Positions 8,435 to 16,982 of a stretch of DNA of 54,856 nt are shown here, piece after piece. The notes below the pieces were generated by a model. It was given only the letters and a program-made list of their open reading frames with translations, ran no database searches and was not told where the DNA came from. How positions within the stretch are numbered: position 1 is the first letter of the stretch; the number at the start of each line of letters is the position of its first letter. This DNA is from Hyphococcus sp. Lineage in GTDB: Bacteria; Pseudomonadota; Alphaproteobacteria; Caulobacterales; Parvularculaceae. The stretch lies in assembly GCA_013002535.1 (NCBI GenBank), contig JABDJK010000067.1:1-54856 (forward strand), given 5' to 3'. The translations under genes and the position numbers were made by a program.

Positions 8435-9517
8435 ATGAACCGCGTAGAAACAAAGAAATTGACCCCGCAAAGGTTCGGCGCTGTCGCCGCGTTTATGGCC
8501 GGCGCATTGCTGGTTGCCGATGCGGCAAACGCACAAACCCTTGGCGGTTTTCCGATCCGCGAGCCCGGCGCTGGGGCATCATCAGGCGGCTCTGGATCAG
8601 GAGGCAAAACCACCAAAAAAGGCCCGCTCCAGATCATCGTCGATGTAAACGGTCCGGGTCCCTACAAAACAATTTCGAAAGCTATCGATGACGTCGCTGA
8701 GGGCGGGGTCGTTTATGTCATGCATGGCACGTACAATGAATCACTGACCCTGAATAAGTCAGTGTTTATTCAGGGTGATCGTGGTCCAGGGTCTGGCGTA
8801 GAAATTTCTGCACCGATGAATGCGCCGTGCCTTAAATTTGATCCAAAACAGTCGACAGCCCACGCGGTTGTCGCGAATGTTCAGTTTGCCTCAAAAATCA
8901 ATTCGGGCGCAGACGCCTGCGTCGATATTCATCAGGGCGTTTTCACCTTGAAAGAAAGCGATGTCCTGGGTTCCGGTGTTCGTCCCGCTGTAAAGATCTC
9001 CGGCGGCACGGTGATGCTAGAGAAAAACCGCGTCAGTGCGGGTTCTGAAGGCATCTTCGTTGAACAGACCCATTCCCTTTCGCAAAGCTTCATCATCGAT
9101 AACAAAATTCTTCAGAACAAAGTCGGTATTGATATCGCGTCGGGTTCGCGTTCGGACGTCGTTGTCGCCGGCAACGAGATTTTCGACAACCTTGATTCAG
9201 GCGTTAAATCTTCCGGCTACGGCGCGGCGAAACTGATCGGCAACAAGATCCGCAACAACAAGGGTTCTGGCATCATTCTTGATAAATATGCGAAACTCTC
9301 ACTGGTTCGTTATAACGAGATTGTTCAGAACTCCGGCGACGGCGTCGCAATTCCGTTTGGCGTCAATGGCGTTATCGAGGACAACGACATTGTCGGCAAT
9401 GACGGCAAGGCGATCTTCATGCGTGAAGGCCTTGAGCCAAAAGTGACTAACAATATCATCCAGAACAATGGCGGCGATAAGTGCTCACGGCGCGATCGAA
9501 AAAAAGGCCGTTGTTAA
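8435..9517 (+). CDS. Secreted right-handed beta-helix protein
   Basis: Protein of 360 residues, exported by a signal peptide (cleavage near ANA-Q). A short Gly/Ser linker is followed by a pectate-lyase-like N-terminal signature (IIVDVNGPGPYKTISKAIDDV, then GGVVYVMHGTYNESLTLNKSV), and then NosD-type parallel beta-helix coils with repeated N-x-I-x-x-N steps (ENRVS, DNKILQNKVGIDI, GNEIFDNLDSGVK, GNKIRNNKGSGI, YNEIVQNSGDGV, DNDIVGNDGKAI, NNIIQNNGG). It is likely a polysaccharide-binding or -cleaving envelope protein; catalytic residues cannot be assigned. It ends with a basic tail (RRDRKKGRC). A terminator follows. Confidence 0.8.
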   Translation: MNRVETKKLTPQRFGAVAAFMAGALLVADAANAQTLGGFPIREPGAGASSGGSGSGGKTTKKGPLQIIVDVNGPGPYKTISKAIDDVAEGGVVYVMHGTYNESLTLNKSVFIQGDRGPGSGVEISAPMNAPCLKFDPKQSTAHAVVANVQFASKINSGADACVDIHQGVFTLKESDVLGSGVRPAVKISGGTVMLEKNRVSAGSEGIFVEQTHSLSQSFIIDNKILQNKVGIDIASGSRSDVVVAGNEIFDNLDSGVKSSGYGAAKLIGNKIRNNKGSGIILDKYAKLSLVRYNEIVQNSGDGVAIPFGVNGVIEDNDIVGNDGKAIFMREGLEPKVTNNIIQNNGGDKCSRRDRKKGRC

Positions 9518-9546
9518 CGATACTTTTGGATACATTGATAGACTTT

Positions 9547-9575
9547 AAAAACCCCGCTCCGGCGGGGTTTTTTCT
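9547..9575 (+). terminator. Rho-independent terminator
   Basis: The stem ACCCCGC / GCGGGGT (9551-9557 with 9562-9568) with loop TCCG is flanked by A upstream and a T run downstream. It ends the Sel1/beta-helix transcript. Confidence 0.9.
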
Positions 9576-9618
9576 TTGCCCGACGCGCGTTCCGACACGG
9601 ATCTATCCTGTCGTCGAG

Positions 9619-9626
9619 TTAACCAT
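9619..9626 (+). promoter_or_regulatory. TTAACCAT motif before hybrid kinase
   Basis: A CtrA-associated half-site word lies 54 bases before the hybrid kinase start, in the short gap after a terminator, so in a position suited to a promoter. Function is inferred only. Confidence 0.3.
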
Positions 9627-9679
9627 AAATCACCGATTTTCCGATAACGTGTCCGCGGTTAACAGACAGGGCAGAAACT

Positions 9680-12277
9680 ATGGCAGAGTCAATAAACGCG
9701 TTGGAACAGGGGGCGAGGAAGTCCAACGTTAAAATTATGGCGACGGCGCTGGCGGCAGGATCGCTGACGGTCGTTCTGATCTTTGGCGTCTTTGCGGCGG
9801 TCAACGACCGGTATGAAACGCAGCTCCGACGGGCGGAACTAAACCATTATGTGGAATCTGTTGGAGACGCGACCGCCTGGGGCGTTCAGAACTGGTTGCG
9901 CCAACGCACCGCCATGACTGAAGAGATCGCCTCCCACGTTGCCGATAAACGTGATGCGAGCATGATAGTCGAGGAACTCAGCGCGCCGATCTACCAAAAG
10001 ACCTTTATCTGGACCTATTACGGCGAAGCCGACAGCACCTACCATATCTGGCCGCCGGACCCGGAACTCCCCGCGGACTATGACCCGCGTTCCCGGCCCT
10101 GGTACAAAGTCGCCGAACAGGCCGGCGGCGTGACATTGACGGAGCCCTATTTCGATATCTCGACAGGCGTCGAAACAATCACGGTTGCCGCCCCAGCATT
10201 TCGCGAAGGACAATTAGCGGGCGTCGCCGCTGCAGACTTCTCGACCAAGACATTGAGTGAAGTTCTGAGCGAAACGGATTTCGGCGGTCTTGGTTTTGCG
10301 TTTCTGGTGACGGGAGACGGAAAAATTCTCGCCCACCCAAATCGCGATTTGATCTCGCAATCGATCAGCGACATCTATCCGGCGACGCCGGAACTCTCAG
10401 AAAACATTCAGTATGTCGACGGCGTCAATGCCCCAGAGATCGTGACATTCATCAAAATTCCAACAGAAGCCTCCGTCGATTGGCGCGTCGGCGTATCGAT
10501 CGATCAGGCGAAAGCATTCGCCAGCCGCAATGACTTTCGCCAACGGATTGCGATCACGACCATTGCCGCAGTTCTGTTTATGGTCGCAGTTCTGGGTTTT
10601 GTTATCCATCGCCTTCTCGTTCGGCCGCTGGATGATGCGCGCCGCGCCGCAAACGCAGCCAATGTCGCTAAATCAGAATTCCTGGCGTCCATGAGCCACG
10701 AAATCCGCACGCCCATGAACGGCGTTCTCGGTATGGCCGAGGTTCTTGCCGGTACAGACCTCGACGAACGCCAACGAGATTTGACCAACATAATTACGTC
10801 GTCAGGCAACGCATTGATGGCGGTCATTAATGATATTCTCGACTTCGCAAAACTCGAAGCCGGGAAAATGCATTTGTCGCCCAAGGGTTTTAACCTGCGC
10901 AAAACGGTCCTTGAAATAACGACCATGATGCAAGCGCGCGCGCTCGAAAAAGATCTCGAATTGATTGTGCGCTATGCGCCAAATCTGCCCGAAGGATTTG
11001 TCGGCGACGAAATGCGTTTGCGGCAGGTGCTCGGCAATCTCATCGGCAACGCCGTCAAATTCACCGACAAAGGTTTTGTCCTTGTTGATGTCGAAGGCGA
11101 AGAGGACGGCGACAACTATAATCTCGTTCTTTCTGTCAAAGACACCGGCATTGGCGTCGAAGAAGATCAAATCCCGCGCATGTTTGAAAAATTCGAGCAA
11201 GCTGACGGATCGCATACTCGCCGTTTCGGCGGAACCGGTCTCGGCCTCGCCATTTGCAAAAACATTGCAGGACTGATGGGCGCCAATATTTCGGCAACAA
11301 GCAAGCTCGGCGAAGGCTCGACTTTCAAGGTCGCCATATCGCTGCCTGTTGACGCCAGTATTAACACCATGCCGGCCGTGAAGGCTGATATTTTCGACGG
11401 CGTAAACATTCTCGCCGTTGACGACAATGAAGTTAACCGCCGCGTCATTTCAGAAATGTTTGACGGTTGGAACGTCCGTTACTCGGTCGCTGATGGGCCC
11501 ATGCAGGCCATGGCTGCGCTTGAGAAATCAATCGCCCGAAGCAATCGCTTCGACGCCATATTGATGGATTACCAGATGCCGGGACAGGACGGCGCCGCCC
11601 TGTCGCGCTGTATCAAGGCCGATCAGCGCTTTGCCGACATTCCGATAGTCATGTTGTCGTCCATCGACGAAGCCGCCTCCAGCGAAAGCATCGCAACCGG
11701 CGACATCACAGCGTATCTTACAAAACCGGTGCATCCATCCAAGCTGATGGATACGCTCGCCAACGTTTTGTCTGAAGGTTCGAAAAATGCATTGCGAAAA
11801 ACCGCAGACGTAATGCGGGATGCAAATAGCATTGTGGATCCTGAAAGCGCAGGTGAACCCGCGACGCTAAAATCCCCGGCCGACGGGCGCACCGTCCTTC
11901 TCGCGGCGGAAGACAACATCGTCAATCAACTGGTGCTGTCAAACTTTGTTGAGAAAGATTTGTACAATCTCATCATTGCAGAGAATGGCGAGAAAGCAGT
12001 TGAACTCTATAAAGAACATTCACCAGCCATCGTGTTCATGGATCTTTCCATGCCGGTGATGAACGGGTTTGAAGCCGCCGCTAAAATCCGTGAACTTGAA
12101 GAAGCCAAAGGCGCCGCCCGCACCCCGATTGTCGCCACCACCGCGCATGTTCTCAATGAAGATCGCGAACGCTGCAAAAACGCGGGCATGGATGATTTCC
12201 TCGCCAAGCCGCTGAACAAAGCGAGCCTCAATGAAAAAATCGCGCAATGGGCGGAACGATTGAAAAAAAGCGCCTAA
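9680..12277 (+). CDS. Membrane hybrid histidine kinase with dCache amino-acid-type sensor
   Basis: Protein of 865 residues. One membrane helix (about 18-38) is followed by a periplasmic dCache domain (about 45-285), a second helix (about 288-310), HisKA with the phospho-acceptor His340 (SHEIRTPMNG), HATPase_c (DTGIGVEEDQIPRMFEKFEQ; FGGTGLGLAI), and two receiver domains with phospho-acceptor Asp630 (ILMDYQMPG) and Asp788 (FMDLSMPVMNG). The sensor carries Tyr134, Arg139, Trp141, Tyr142, Tyr157 and Asp186, the full set and spacing of the dCache_1AA amino-acid-binding motif. No Hpt domain is present, so a separate phosphotransferase is expected. It appears monocistronic. Confidence 0.93.
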   Translation: MAESINALEQGARKSNVKIMATALAAGSLTVVLIFGVFAAVNDRYETQLRRAELNHYVESVGDATAWGVQNWLRQRTAMTEEIASHVADKRDASMIVEELSAPIYQKTFIWTYYGEADSTYHIWPPDPELPADYDPRSRPWYKVAEQAGGVTLTEPYFDISTGVETITVAAPAFREGQLAGVAAADFSTKTLSEVLSETDFGGLGFAFLVTGDGKILAHPNRDLISQSISDIYPATPELSENIQYVDGVNAPEIVTFIKIPTEASVDWRVGVSIDQAKAFASRNDFRQRIAITTIAAVLFMVAVLGFVIHRLLVRPLDDARRAANAANVAKSEFLASMSHEIRTPMNGVLGMAEVLAGTDLDERQRDLTNIITSSGNALMAVINDILDFAKLEAGKMHLSPKGFNLRKTVLEITTMMQARALEKDLELIVRYAPNLPEGFVGDEMRLRQVLGNLIGNAVKFTDKGFVLVDVEGEEDGDNYNLVLSVKDTGIGVEEDQIPRMFEKFEQADGSHTRRFGGTGLGLAICKNIAGLMGANISATSKLGEGSTFKVAISLPVDASINTMPAVKADIFDGVNILAVDDNEVNRRVISEMFDGWNVRYSVADGPMQAMAALEKSIARSNRFDAILMDYQMPGQDGAALSRCIKADQRFADIPIVMLSSIDEAASSESIATGDITAYLTKPVHPSKLMDTLANVLSEGSKNALRKTADVMRDANSIVDPESAGEPATLKSPADGRTVLLAAEDNIVNQLVLSNFVEKDLYNLIIAENGEKAVELYKEHSPAIVFMDLSMPVMNGFEAAAKIRELEEAKGAARTPIVATTAHVLNEDRERCKNAGMDDFLAKPLNKASLNEKIAQWAERLKKSA

Positions 12278-12397
12278 TAAGAAAAGCTGGGGGCGCCGCA
12301 TTGCGCGCCCCTGCTGGGCCATTCTCCGCCTTTTTTTGATCCACTGGATCAAATAATCGGCCTACAAATATTCGGATTGCGGCTGACCAGTTGCGAA

Positions 12398-12482
12398 TGG
12401 TGCCCCCCGCCGGAATCGAACCGGCACTCCCGAAGGAACTGGATTTTGAATCCAGCGCGTCTACCAGTTCCGCCAGAGGGGC
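12398..12482 (-). tRNA. tRNA-Leu (CAA)
   Basis: On the minus strand the sequence begins GCCCCTC and ends GGGGGGCACCA, giving a 7-bp acceptor stem with CCA encoded. The anticodon stem CTGGA/TCCAG encloses TTCAAAA, so the anticodon is CAA. A long class II variable arm (TTCCTTCGGGAGT region) and a T-arm GGTTCGATTCC are present, as required for leucine. Nearby open frames across it are artefacts. Confidence 0.95.
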
Positions 12483-12677
12483 AAACCAAAAGCTGAAGAA
12501 ATATTGGTCGACGAAGCGCGCCATGATAGGGGCGCGCCTTTGCCGGTCAAGTCCTGATGATGCGGCAAAATTTTACGTCTTCTGCGGAGCCAGCGGCGCC
12601 AAAATTCCAACTTCTTTAGGGATTACGTTTGATCATCCGACCGCAACACCCTAGCAGATGAAACGCCCGGTTTGCCC

Positions 12678-13382
12678 ATGGAAACTATGATGCCCACCGA
12701 CGACGCCCGCGCAAACAACAACAACGAACCGCCCCACAAAATGCGCGGCGCGACCCAGGCGTTGCACGACATTCTCGGCGATTTGAGAATGGCCAACGCA
12801 GACGCCGCTTCCGACAAGAAAAACAACGCCGATATTGAGGCGAGCCTCGGCGATGTGATCACGCGCCTTGATGAACGCGCTTTCGGGCTGCTTCTTTTGC
12901 TCCTCGCCCTGCCCTGTTGTCTGCCATTTGTGTATTTGCTGCCGCAGATCGTGGCCTTGCCAATGCTGGCGCTTGCTGGCCAAATGGCGGCGGGGCGTCA
13001 TCATCCGTGGTTGCCAAACGCCCTCAACAAGCGGCGGTTTTCCATTGGCGAATTTGAGAAAGTCGTCGCCCGCGGCGAAAAATATATTGGCTGGTTTGAA
13101 AAACTGTCACGCCCGCGCCTTGGGTTGCTGACAAACCACACCGGCGCGCGCATTGTCGGCGCGATTCTGCTCATCCCGACGGCGTCGATTTTAGTGCCGC
13201 TGCCCTCGACCAACACCATCCCCGGCATTGGCGTCGCCATTGCCTCGATCGGATTGATTGAGCGCGACGGCGTCCTTGTGATTATAGGGCTGATTATCGG
13301 CCTTCTCTGGGTCGCTTTGCTGGCGACGCTCGGATTTGAGGCCGCGTCCATAATTCGCGCCTGGTTCGAGGCTCGCGCCTAA
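12678..13382 (+). CDS. ExoD-family membrane protein
   Basis: Inner-membrane protein of 234 residues in the exopolysaccharide-synthesis ExoD family, whose biochemical role is unsettled. The N-terminal 60 residues are polar. The family core follows: ERAFGLLLLLLALPCCLPF, a Pro-containing helix, QMAAGRHHPWLPNALNKRRF, then PRLGLLTNHTGARIVG and two or three further helices including LVPLPSTNTIPGIGVAIASIGL. ATG 12678 is preferred to the in-frame TTG at 12672. It lies 82 bases before dsbB in the same direction. No exopolysaccharide genes are near. Confidence 0.85.
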   Translation: METMMPTDDARANNNNEPPHKMRGATQALHDILGDLRMANADAASDKKNNADIEASLGDVITRLDERAFGLLLLLLALPCCLPFVYLLPQIVALPMLALAGQMAAGRHHPWLPNALNKRRFSIGEFEKVVARGEKYIGWFEKLSRPRLGLLTNHTGARIVGAILLIPTASILVPLPSTNTIPGIGVAIASIGLIERDGVLVIIGLIIGLLWVALLATLGFEAASIIRAWFEARA

Positions 13383-13464
13383 AATCTGAGGTTATACAAT
13401 CGCATTCGAACCGCGACGATCCGCGCGGGCGCAAGCGCCGATCCCAGCGCCTATATTGGCAATC

Positions 13465-14013
13465 ATGAAAAGCCTTATCGTCAGTCTCTCTTTGGCCGAA
13501 CGCGCCCTCGCCGCTGCTTTCGCGGTGAGCGCAGCGCTTTTGATTGGCGCCCATTTGTTTGAACGCGTTGGCGGCCTTGTCCCTTGCATTTTGTGCCTCG
13601 ACCAGCGCGAGGCTCATTGGACGGCGCTTGGCGTTGCCGCCGCCGGTCTCATCGCATCGCGCGTGTTCAAATCACGCATCGGCGCCACAGCGACCCTTGG
13701 CGCCGCGGCCCTCGTCTATGCGGTGTCCACGGGTCTTGCGTTTTATCATACCGGCGTTGAATGGAAATTCTGGCCGGGCCCGGCGATTTGCGCCGGCGGC
13801 GGCCCGGTTGATGTTGGCTCCATCGTCGAAGCCCTCGATCAAAAAACCGATGCGCCGGCATGTGATGATGTACAGTGGCGTTTTCTCGGGCTTTCCATGG
13901 CGGGCTATAATCTCGTTATTTCAGCCGGACTTTTTGCGCTGGTTTCCATCGTCGCTCTGTTTGAGACCCGGGACGTTAAAAAACTGCGCGCTGCGAATGC
14001 GAGGACCGCATGA
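13465..14013 (+). CDS. DsbB-family disulfide oxidoreductase
   Basis: Inner-membrane protein of 182 residues that would reoxidise a periplasmic thiol oxidase and pass electrons to quinone. It has four hydrophobic helices. The first periplasmic pair is Cys41-Cys44 (PCILCLDQREAHW); the second pair is Cys109 and Cys133 (ICAGGG; APACDD). The length and Cys layout fit alphaproteobacterial DsbB. The start is set at ATG 13465 rather than the upstream TTG. The stop overlaps the start of the next gene (ATGA), tying it to coq7, which is fitting as DsbB uses ubiquinone. Confidence 0.88.
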   Translation: MKSLIVSLSLAERALAAAFAVSAALLIGAHLFERVGGLVPCILCLDQREAHWTALGVAAAGLIASRVFKSRIGATATLGAAALVYAVSTGLAFYHTGVEWKFWPGPAICAGGGPVDVGSIVEALDQKTDAPACDDVQWRFLGLSMAGYNLVISAGLFALVSIVALFETRDVKKLRAANARTA

Positions 14014-14579
14014 CGAACCGCACGAACCAAAAGCGCCCGCCGCAAAAGCCAGGCCCGCGTGCGCCCCGCGTCGCTGAAATGCTGCGGGTCGATCACGCGG
14101 GTGAGTATGGCGCTGTCGCAATCTATCGCGGTCAGCGAGCGGTCTTTGACGCGCTTCCCGGCAAAGCCGCCATCGCTGCTAAAATCGCCGAGATGGAAGA
14201 CGGCGAAGCCGCGCATCTGGAAGCCTTCGATAAACTCCTGGTTGAACGCCGCGTCCGCCCGACCTTGCTCTCCCCATTCTGGAATGTCGCCGGGTTCGGT
14301 CTTGGCGCCGCAACAGCTCTAATGGGCGAGAAAGCGGCCATGGCCTGCACCGCAGCCGTCGAGGACGTGATTGAAAAACATTACGGCGAACAGGCGGAGG
14401 ATCTTGCGACCAGCGAGCCGGAACTCGCCGCGACCATCACGCAGTTCCGTGAAGACGAGCTAGAGCACAAGCACACAGCTGAGGACGAGGGCGCGCACGA
14501 CGCACCCGGCTATCGCCTGCTCTCAGCCGTGATCGGCGCCGGCTGCCGCGTTGCCATCAAGGTCGCGGAGAAGGTGTGA
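14010..14579 (+). CDS. coq7: Coq7-type demethoxyubiquinone hydroxylase
   Basis: Protein of 189 residues, a membrane-associated di-iron monooxygenase for the late hydroxylation in ubiquinone synthesis (3-demethoxyubiquinol to 3-demethylubiquinol). Iron-ligand motifs are visible: Glu32 in DHAGEYGA, Glu66-x-x-His69 in DGEAAHLEAF, later AVEDVIEKHYGEQ, and ELEHKHTAEDEG. Family members are 180-220 residues. Translation is coupled to dsbB through a 4-base overlap. In alphaproteobacteria Coq7 replaces the flavin enzyme UbiF. Confidence 0.92.
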   Translation: MTNRTNQKRPPQKPGPRAPRVAEMLRVDHAGEYGAVAIYRGQRAVFDALPGKAAIAAKIAEMEDGEAAHLEAFDKLLVERRVRPTLLSPFWNVAGFGLGAATALMGEKAAMACTAAVEDVIEKHYGEQAEDLATSEPELAATITQFREDELEHKHTAEDEGAHDAPGYRLLSAVIGAGCRVAIKVAEKV

Positions 14580-14796
14580 CCGACGCAACCCCGCGCTTTG
14601 ATCACCTTGTCATAAACGCATCGAAATTTGACGGCGGCGGCGCTTTCCATAGCCTCAACCGCGATTCGACCGATTGCGCCTTAGGTGCGACGAACGCCCT
14701 TCGCCACATTTACGCCCGCTTTGCCCTTGGCGCTCGTCTTGGCTATTGTGCGGCCCAAGCGGCCAGCCCCGGCCGACAATCTTTTGAGGGACTTTG

Positions 14797-16716
14797 ATGA
14801 TTTTGAAGAAAAACACCCGCGCAATCGGCGCGATCGCCTCCGTTTCCATCTTTGCGCTGTTGACTGCCTGCGGTCAGCAATCAACCGATTCCGCTGCTGA
14901 GGCGCCCGCCGCCGACACCGCGAGCGACGCTATCGAGACAGCTGCGCCGGAAGCAACTGCGAGCGATGAAGCGCCAACATCGGCCGACGCCGCTGAATTC
15001 ATTGAGCGCGTCGAGAATTTTTATCGGGAATTTGGTGAATTCTCTGCACGCATCCAGTGGGCGCAGGCAACCAACATTACCTATGACACAAATTGGCTCG
15101 TCACGCAGGTTTCCACCGAAGGAACCGAGATGGGCGTCAAATTCGCCAATGAAGCAAAACGCTTCAACGATCTCGAATTGCCGGCGGAGATGCGCCGTAA
15201 GATCGAGAAGATCAAACTTGGCCTAAACCTCCCTGCCCCGGAAACGCCAGGCGCAGCCGGCAAGCTCGCCGAAATCAACACGCGCATGGGCTCGACCTAT
15301 GCTACCGGCAAGATCGAACTCGACGGCGAAGAGGTCCCGCGCAACGATCTCGAAGCCATGATGGGCGCCATTCGCGACCCTGCGAGACTTCAGGAAATCT
15401 GGACCAAGTGGCGTGAAATTCCGATCGAAGAGAATGAAACCGGCGCCAATATGAAGCAGGACTATGCTTCCATGGTTGAGATCGCCAATGAAGGCGCTGC
15501 GGAACTTGGTTTTGCTGATGTCGGCGATATGTGGCGTGCGCGATATGATCTGCCATCTGATGAATTTGCTGCGGAAACAGATCGCCTATGGGGTCAGGTA
15601 AAACCGCTCTATGACGAATTGCAGTGTCATGTCCGGGCGAAACTGAACGAGCAATATGGCGACGACGTCGTGCCGCTGGATCGGCCGATTCGCGCCGACC
15701 TCCTTGGCAATATGTGGGCCCAGAGCTGGGGCAATATCTCTGATCTCGTTTCTCCGGAAGGCGCCGACCCCGGCTATGATCTCACCGAGCTTCTCGTAAA
15801 CGCTGGCTATGACGCGACAAAAATGGTCAAAACCGGCGAGGAATTCTTTTCATCTCTCGGATTTGAGCCCCTCCCTGAAACTTTCTGGGAGCGCTCTCAA
15901 ATTACCAAGCCGTTAGACCGCGAAGTCGTCTGCCACGCGTCGGCATGGAATATGGATGGCCAGGACGACATCCGCATCAAGATGTGCACCAAGGTGAACG
16001 CCGACGATTTCCAGACGGTGCACCACGAGCTTGGTCACAATTACTACCAACGCGCTTACAAGGAAAAATCCCCGATCTTCCAGACCGGCGCCAATGGCGG
16101 CTTTCACGAGGCTATCGGCGATATGATCGCGCTGTCGATTACGCCGGATTATCTGAATACCATCGGTCTTCTCGATGAGGTGCCTGACGCATCGGCCGAC
16201 CTCGGCCTCCTCATGAATCAGGCGCTAGAGAAGATCTCGTTCATGCCCTTTGGCCTCCTCATGGACAAATGGCGCTGGCAGGTTTTTTCGGGCGAGCTGA
16301 CGCCCGCGACCTATAACGATGGCTGGTGGGCGCTCAGAACCCAATATCAGGGTATTCGTCCGCCAACGGAGCGATCGAGCGATTATTTCGATCCGGGCGG
16401 GAAATATCACATCCCGAATAGCGTCTCATACACACGCTATTTTATCGCTCACATCTTGCAATTCCAGTTCCACAAAGCCGCTTGTGAAAAGGCCGGCTGG
16501 GAAGGTCCCCTCCACCGTTGCTCGATTTATGGCGCGGCGGATATGGGCGCTGACTTTAACGCCATGCTGGAAATGGGCGCTGAAAAACCCTGGCCCGAAG
16601 CGCTTGAAGCCTTCACCGGCACACGCGAAATGGACGGCTCAGCCGTCGTTGAGTATTTCGCGCCGCTGATGGAATGGCTGCAAGAACAAAACGCCGAGCG
16701 CACCTGCGGTTGGTAA
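14797..16716 (+). CDS. M2-family peptidyl-dipeptidase lipoprotein (ACE-like)
   Basis: Protein of 639 residues. A lipobox (LLTACG) gives a lipid-anchored protein, followed by a low-complexity Ala/Glu/Asp linker (about 27-65). The zinc site is HHELGH (His410, Glu411, His414), with the third ligand Glu438 in FHEAIGD. This matches the M2 angiotensin-converting-enzyme family of dipeptidyl carboxypeptidases. The expected job is removal of C-terminal dipeptides from peptides in the periplasm. ATG 14797 has GAGGGA upstream. The 217 bases before it show no convincing gene. A terminator follows. Confidence 0.93.
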   Translation: MILKKNTRAIGAIASVSIFALLTACGQQSTDSAAEAPAADTASDAIETAAPEATASDEAPTSADAAEFIERVENFYREFGEFSARIQWAQATNITYDTNWLVTQVSTEGTEMGVKFANEAKRFNDLELPAEMRRKIEKIKLGLNLPAPETPGAAGKLAEINTRMGSTYATGKIELDGEEVPRNDLEAMMGAIRDPARLQEIWTKWREIPIEENETGANMKQDYASMVEIANEGAAELGFADVGDMWRARYDLPSDEFAAETDRLWGQVKPLYDELQCHVRAKLNEQYGDDVVPLDRPIRADLLGNMWAQSWGNISDLVSPEGADPGYDLTELLVNAGYDATKMVKTGEEFFSSLGFEPLPETFWERSQITKPLDREVVCHASAWNMDGQDDIRIKMCTKVNADDFQTVHHELGHNYYQRAYKEKSPIFQTGANGGFHEAIGDMIALSITPDYLNTIGLLDEVPDASADLGLLMNQALEKISFMPFGLLMDKWRWQVFSGELTPATYNDGWWALRTQYQGIRPPTERSSDYFDPGGKYHIPNSVSYTRYFIAHILQFQFHKAACEKAGWEGPLHRCSIYGAADMGADFNAMLEMGAEKPWPEALEAFTGTREMDGSAVVEYFAPLMEWLQEQNAERTCGW

Positions 16717-16747
16717 ATTCGAATAGTCGGCGAAGCCGGCCTCATTA

Positions 16748-16788
16748 AAAAAGCCCTGCCCCGATGAAAGTCGCGGCAGGGCTTTTTG
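16748..16788 (+). terminator. Rho-independent terminator
   Basis: The stem AAGCCCTGCC / GGCAGGGCTT (16751-16760 with 16775-16784) is preceded by A and followed by a T run, 32 bases after the M2 peptidase stop. Confidence 0.88.
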
Positions 16789-16807
16789 TCGGGCGGCAGC
16801 TGGCAGC

Positions 16808-16915
16808 GCCCTGAACACTGAGATAGATCCATTACCGGCTCCTCGCGCCCTTCCCCTGATGTTGTTTGCGCTCGGCGCGCTCGGCTTTGTGAGCCGGCGT
16901 CGCAGAACCACTTAA
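16808..16915 (+). pseudogene. Orphan PEP-CTERM-type C-terminal tail
   Basis: In the frame ending at the TAA 16913-16915 the translation runs ...DPLPAPRALPLML, then FALGALGFVSRRRRTT and stop. This has all three parts of a VPLPA/PEP-CTERM sorting signal: the PLPAP motif, a hydrophobic helix and an Arg cluster. No start codon or gene body precedes it in frame; upstream is the M2 terminator. It is best read as the 3' remnant of a deleted exported-protein gene. The tail aligns well with that of the protein at 42-707. Confidence 0.6.
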
Positions 16916-16982
16916 AGACCATCGCTAGATATCAATCGTGAAAAGCCCCGCCGGCGCCACAACAGGTCTTTTATTTTGGTCG

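Noticed and set aside
12391-12654. Open frame across the tRNA-Leu region (PAGIEPALP...)
   Set aside because: It is a known artefact: the peptide is the translation of the tRNA-Leu reverse strand, not a gene.
14576-14797. 73-residue frame with a GTG start overlapping the coq7 stop
   Set aside because: It has no motif, an odd composition and no strong ribosome site; the 217-base gap is more likely the M2 gene leader.
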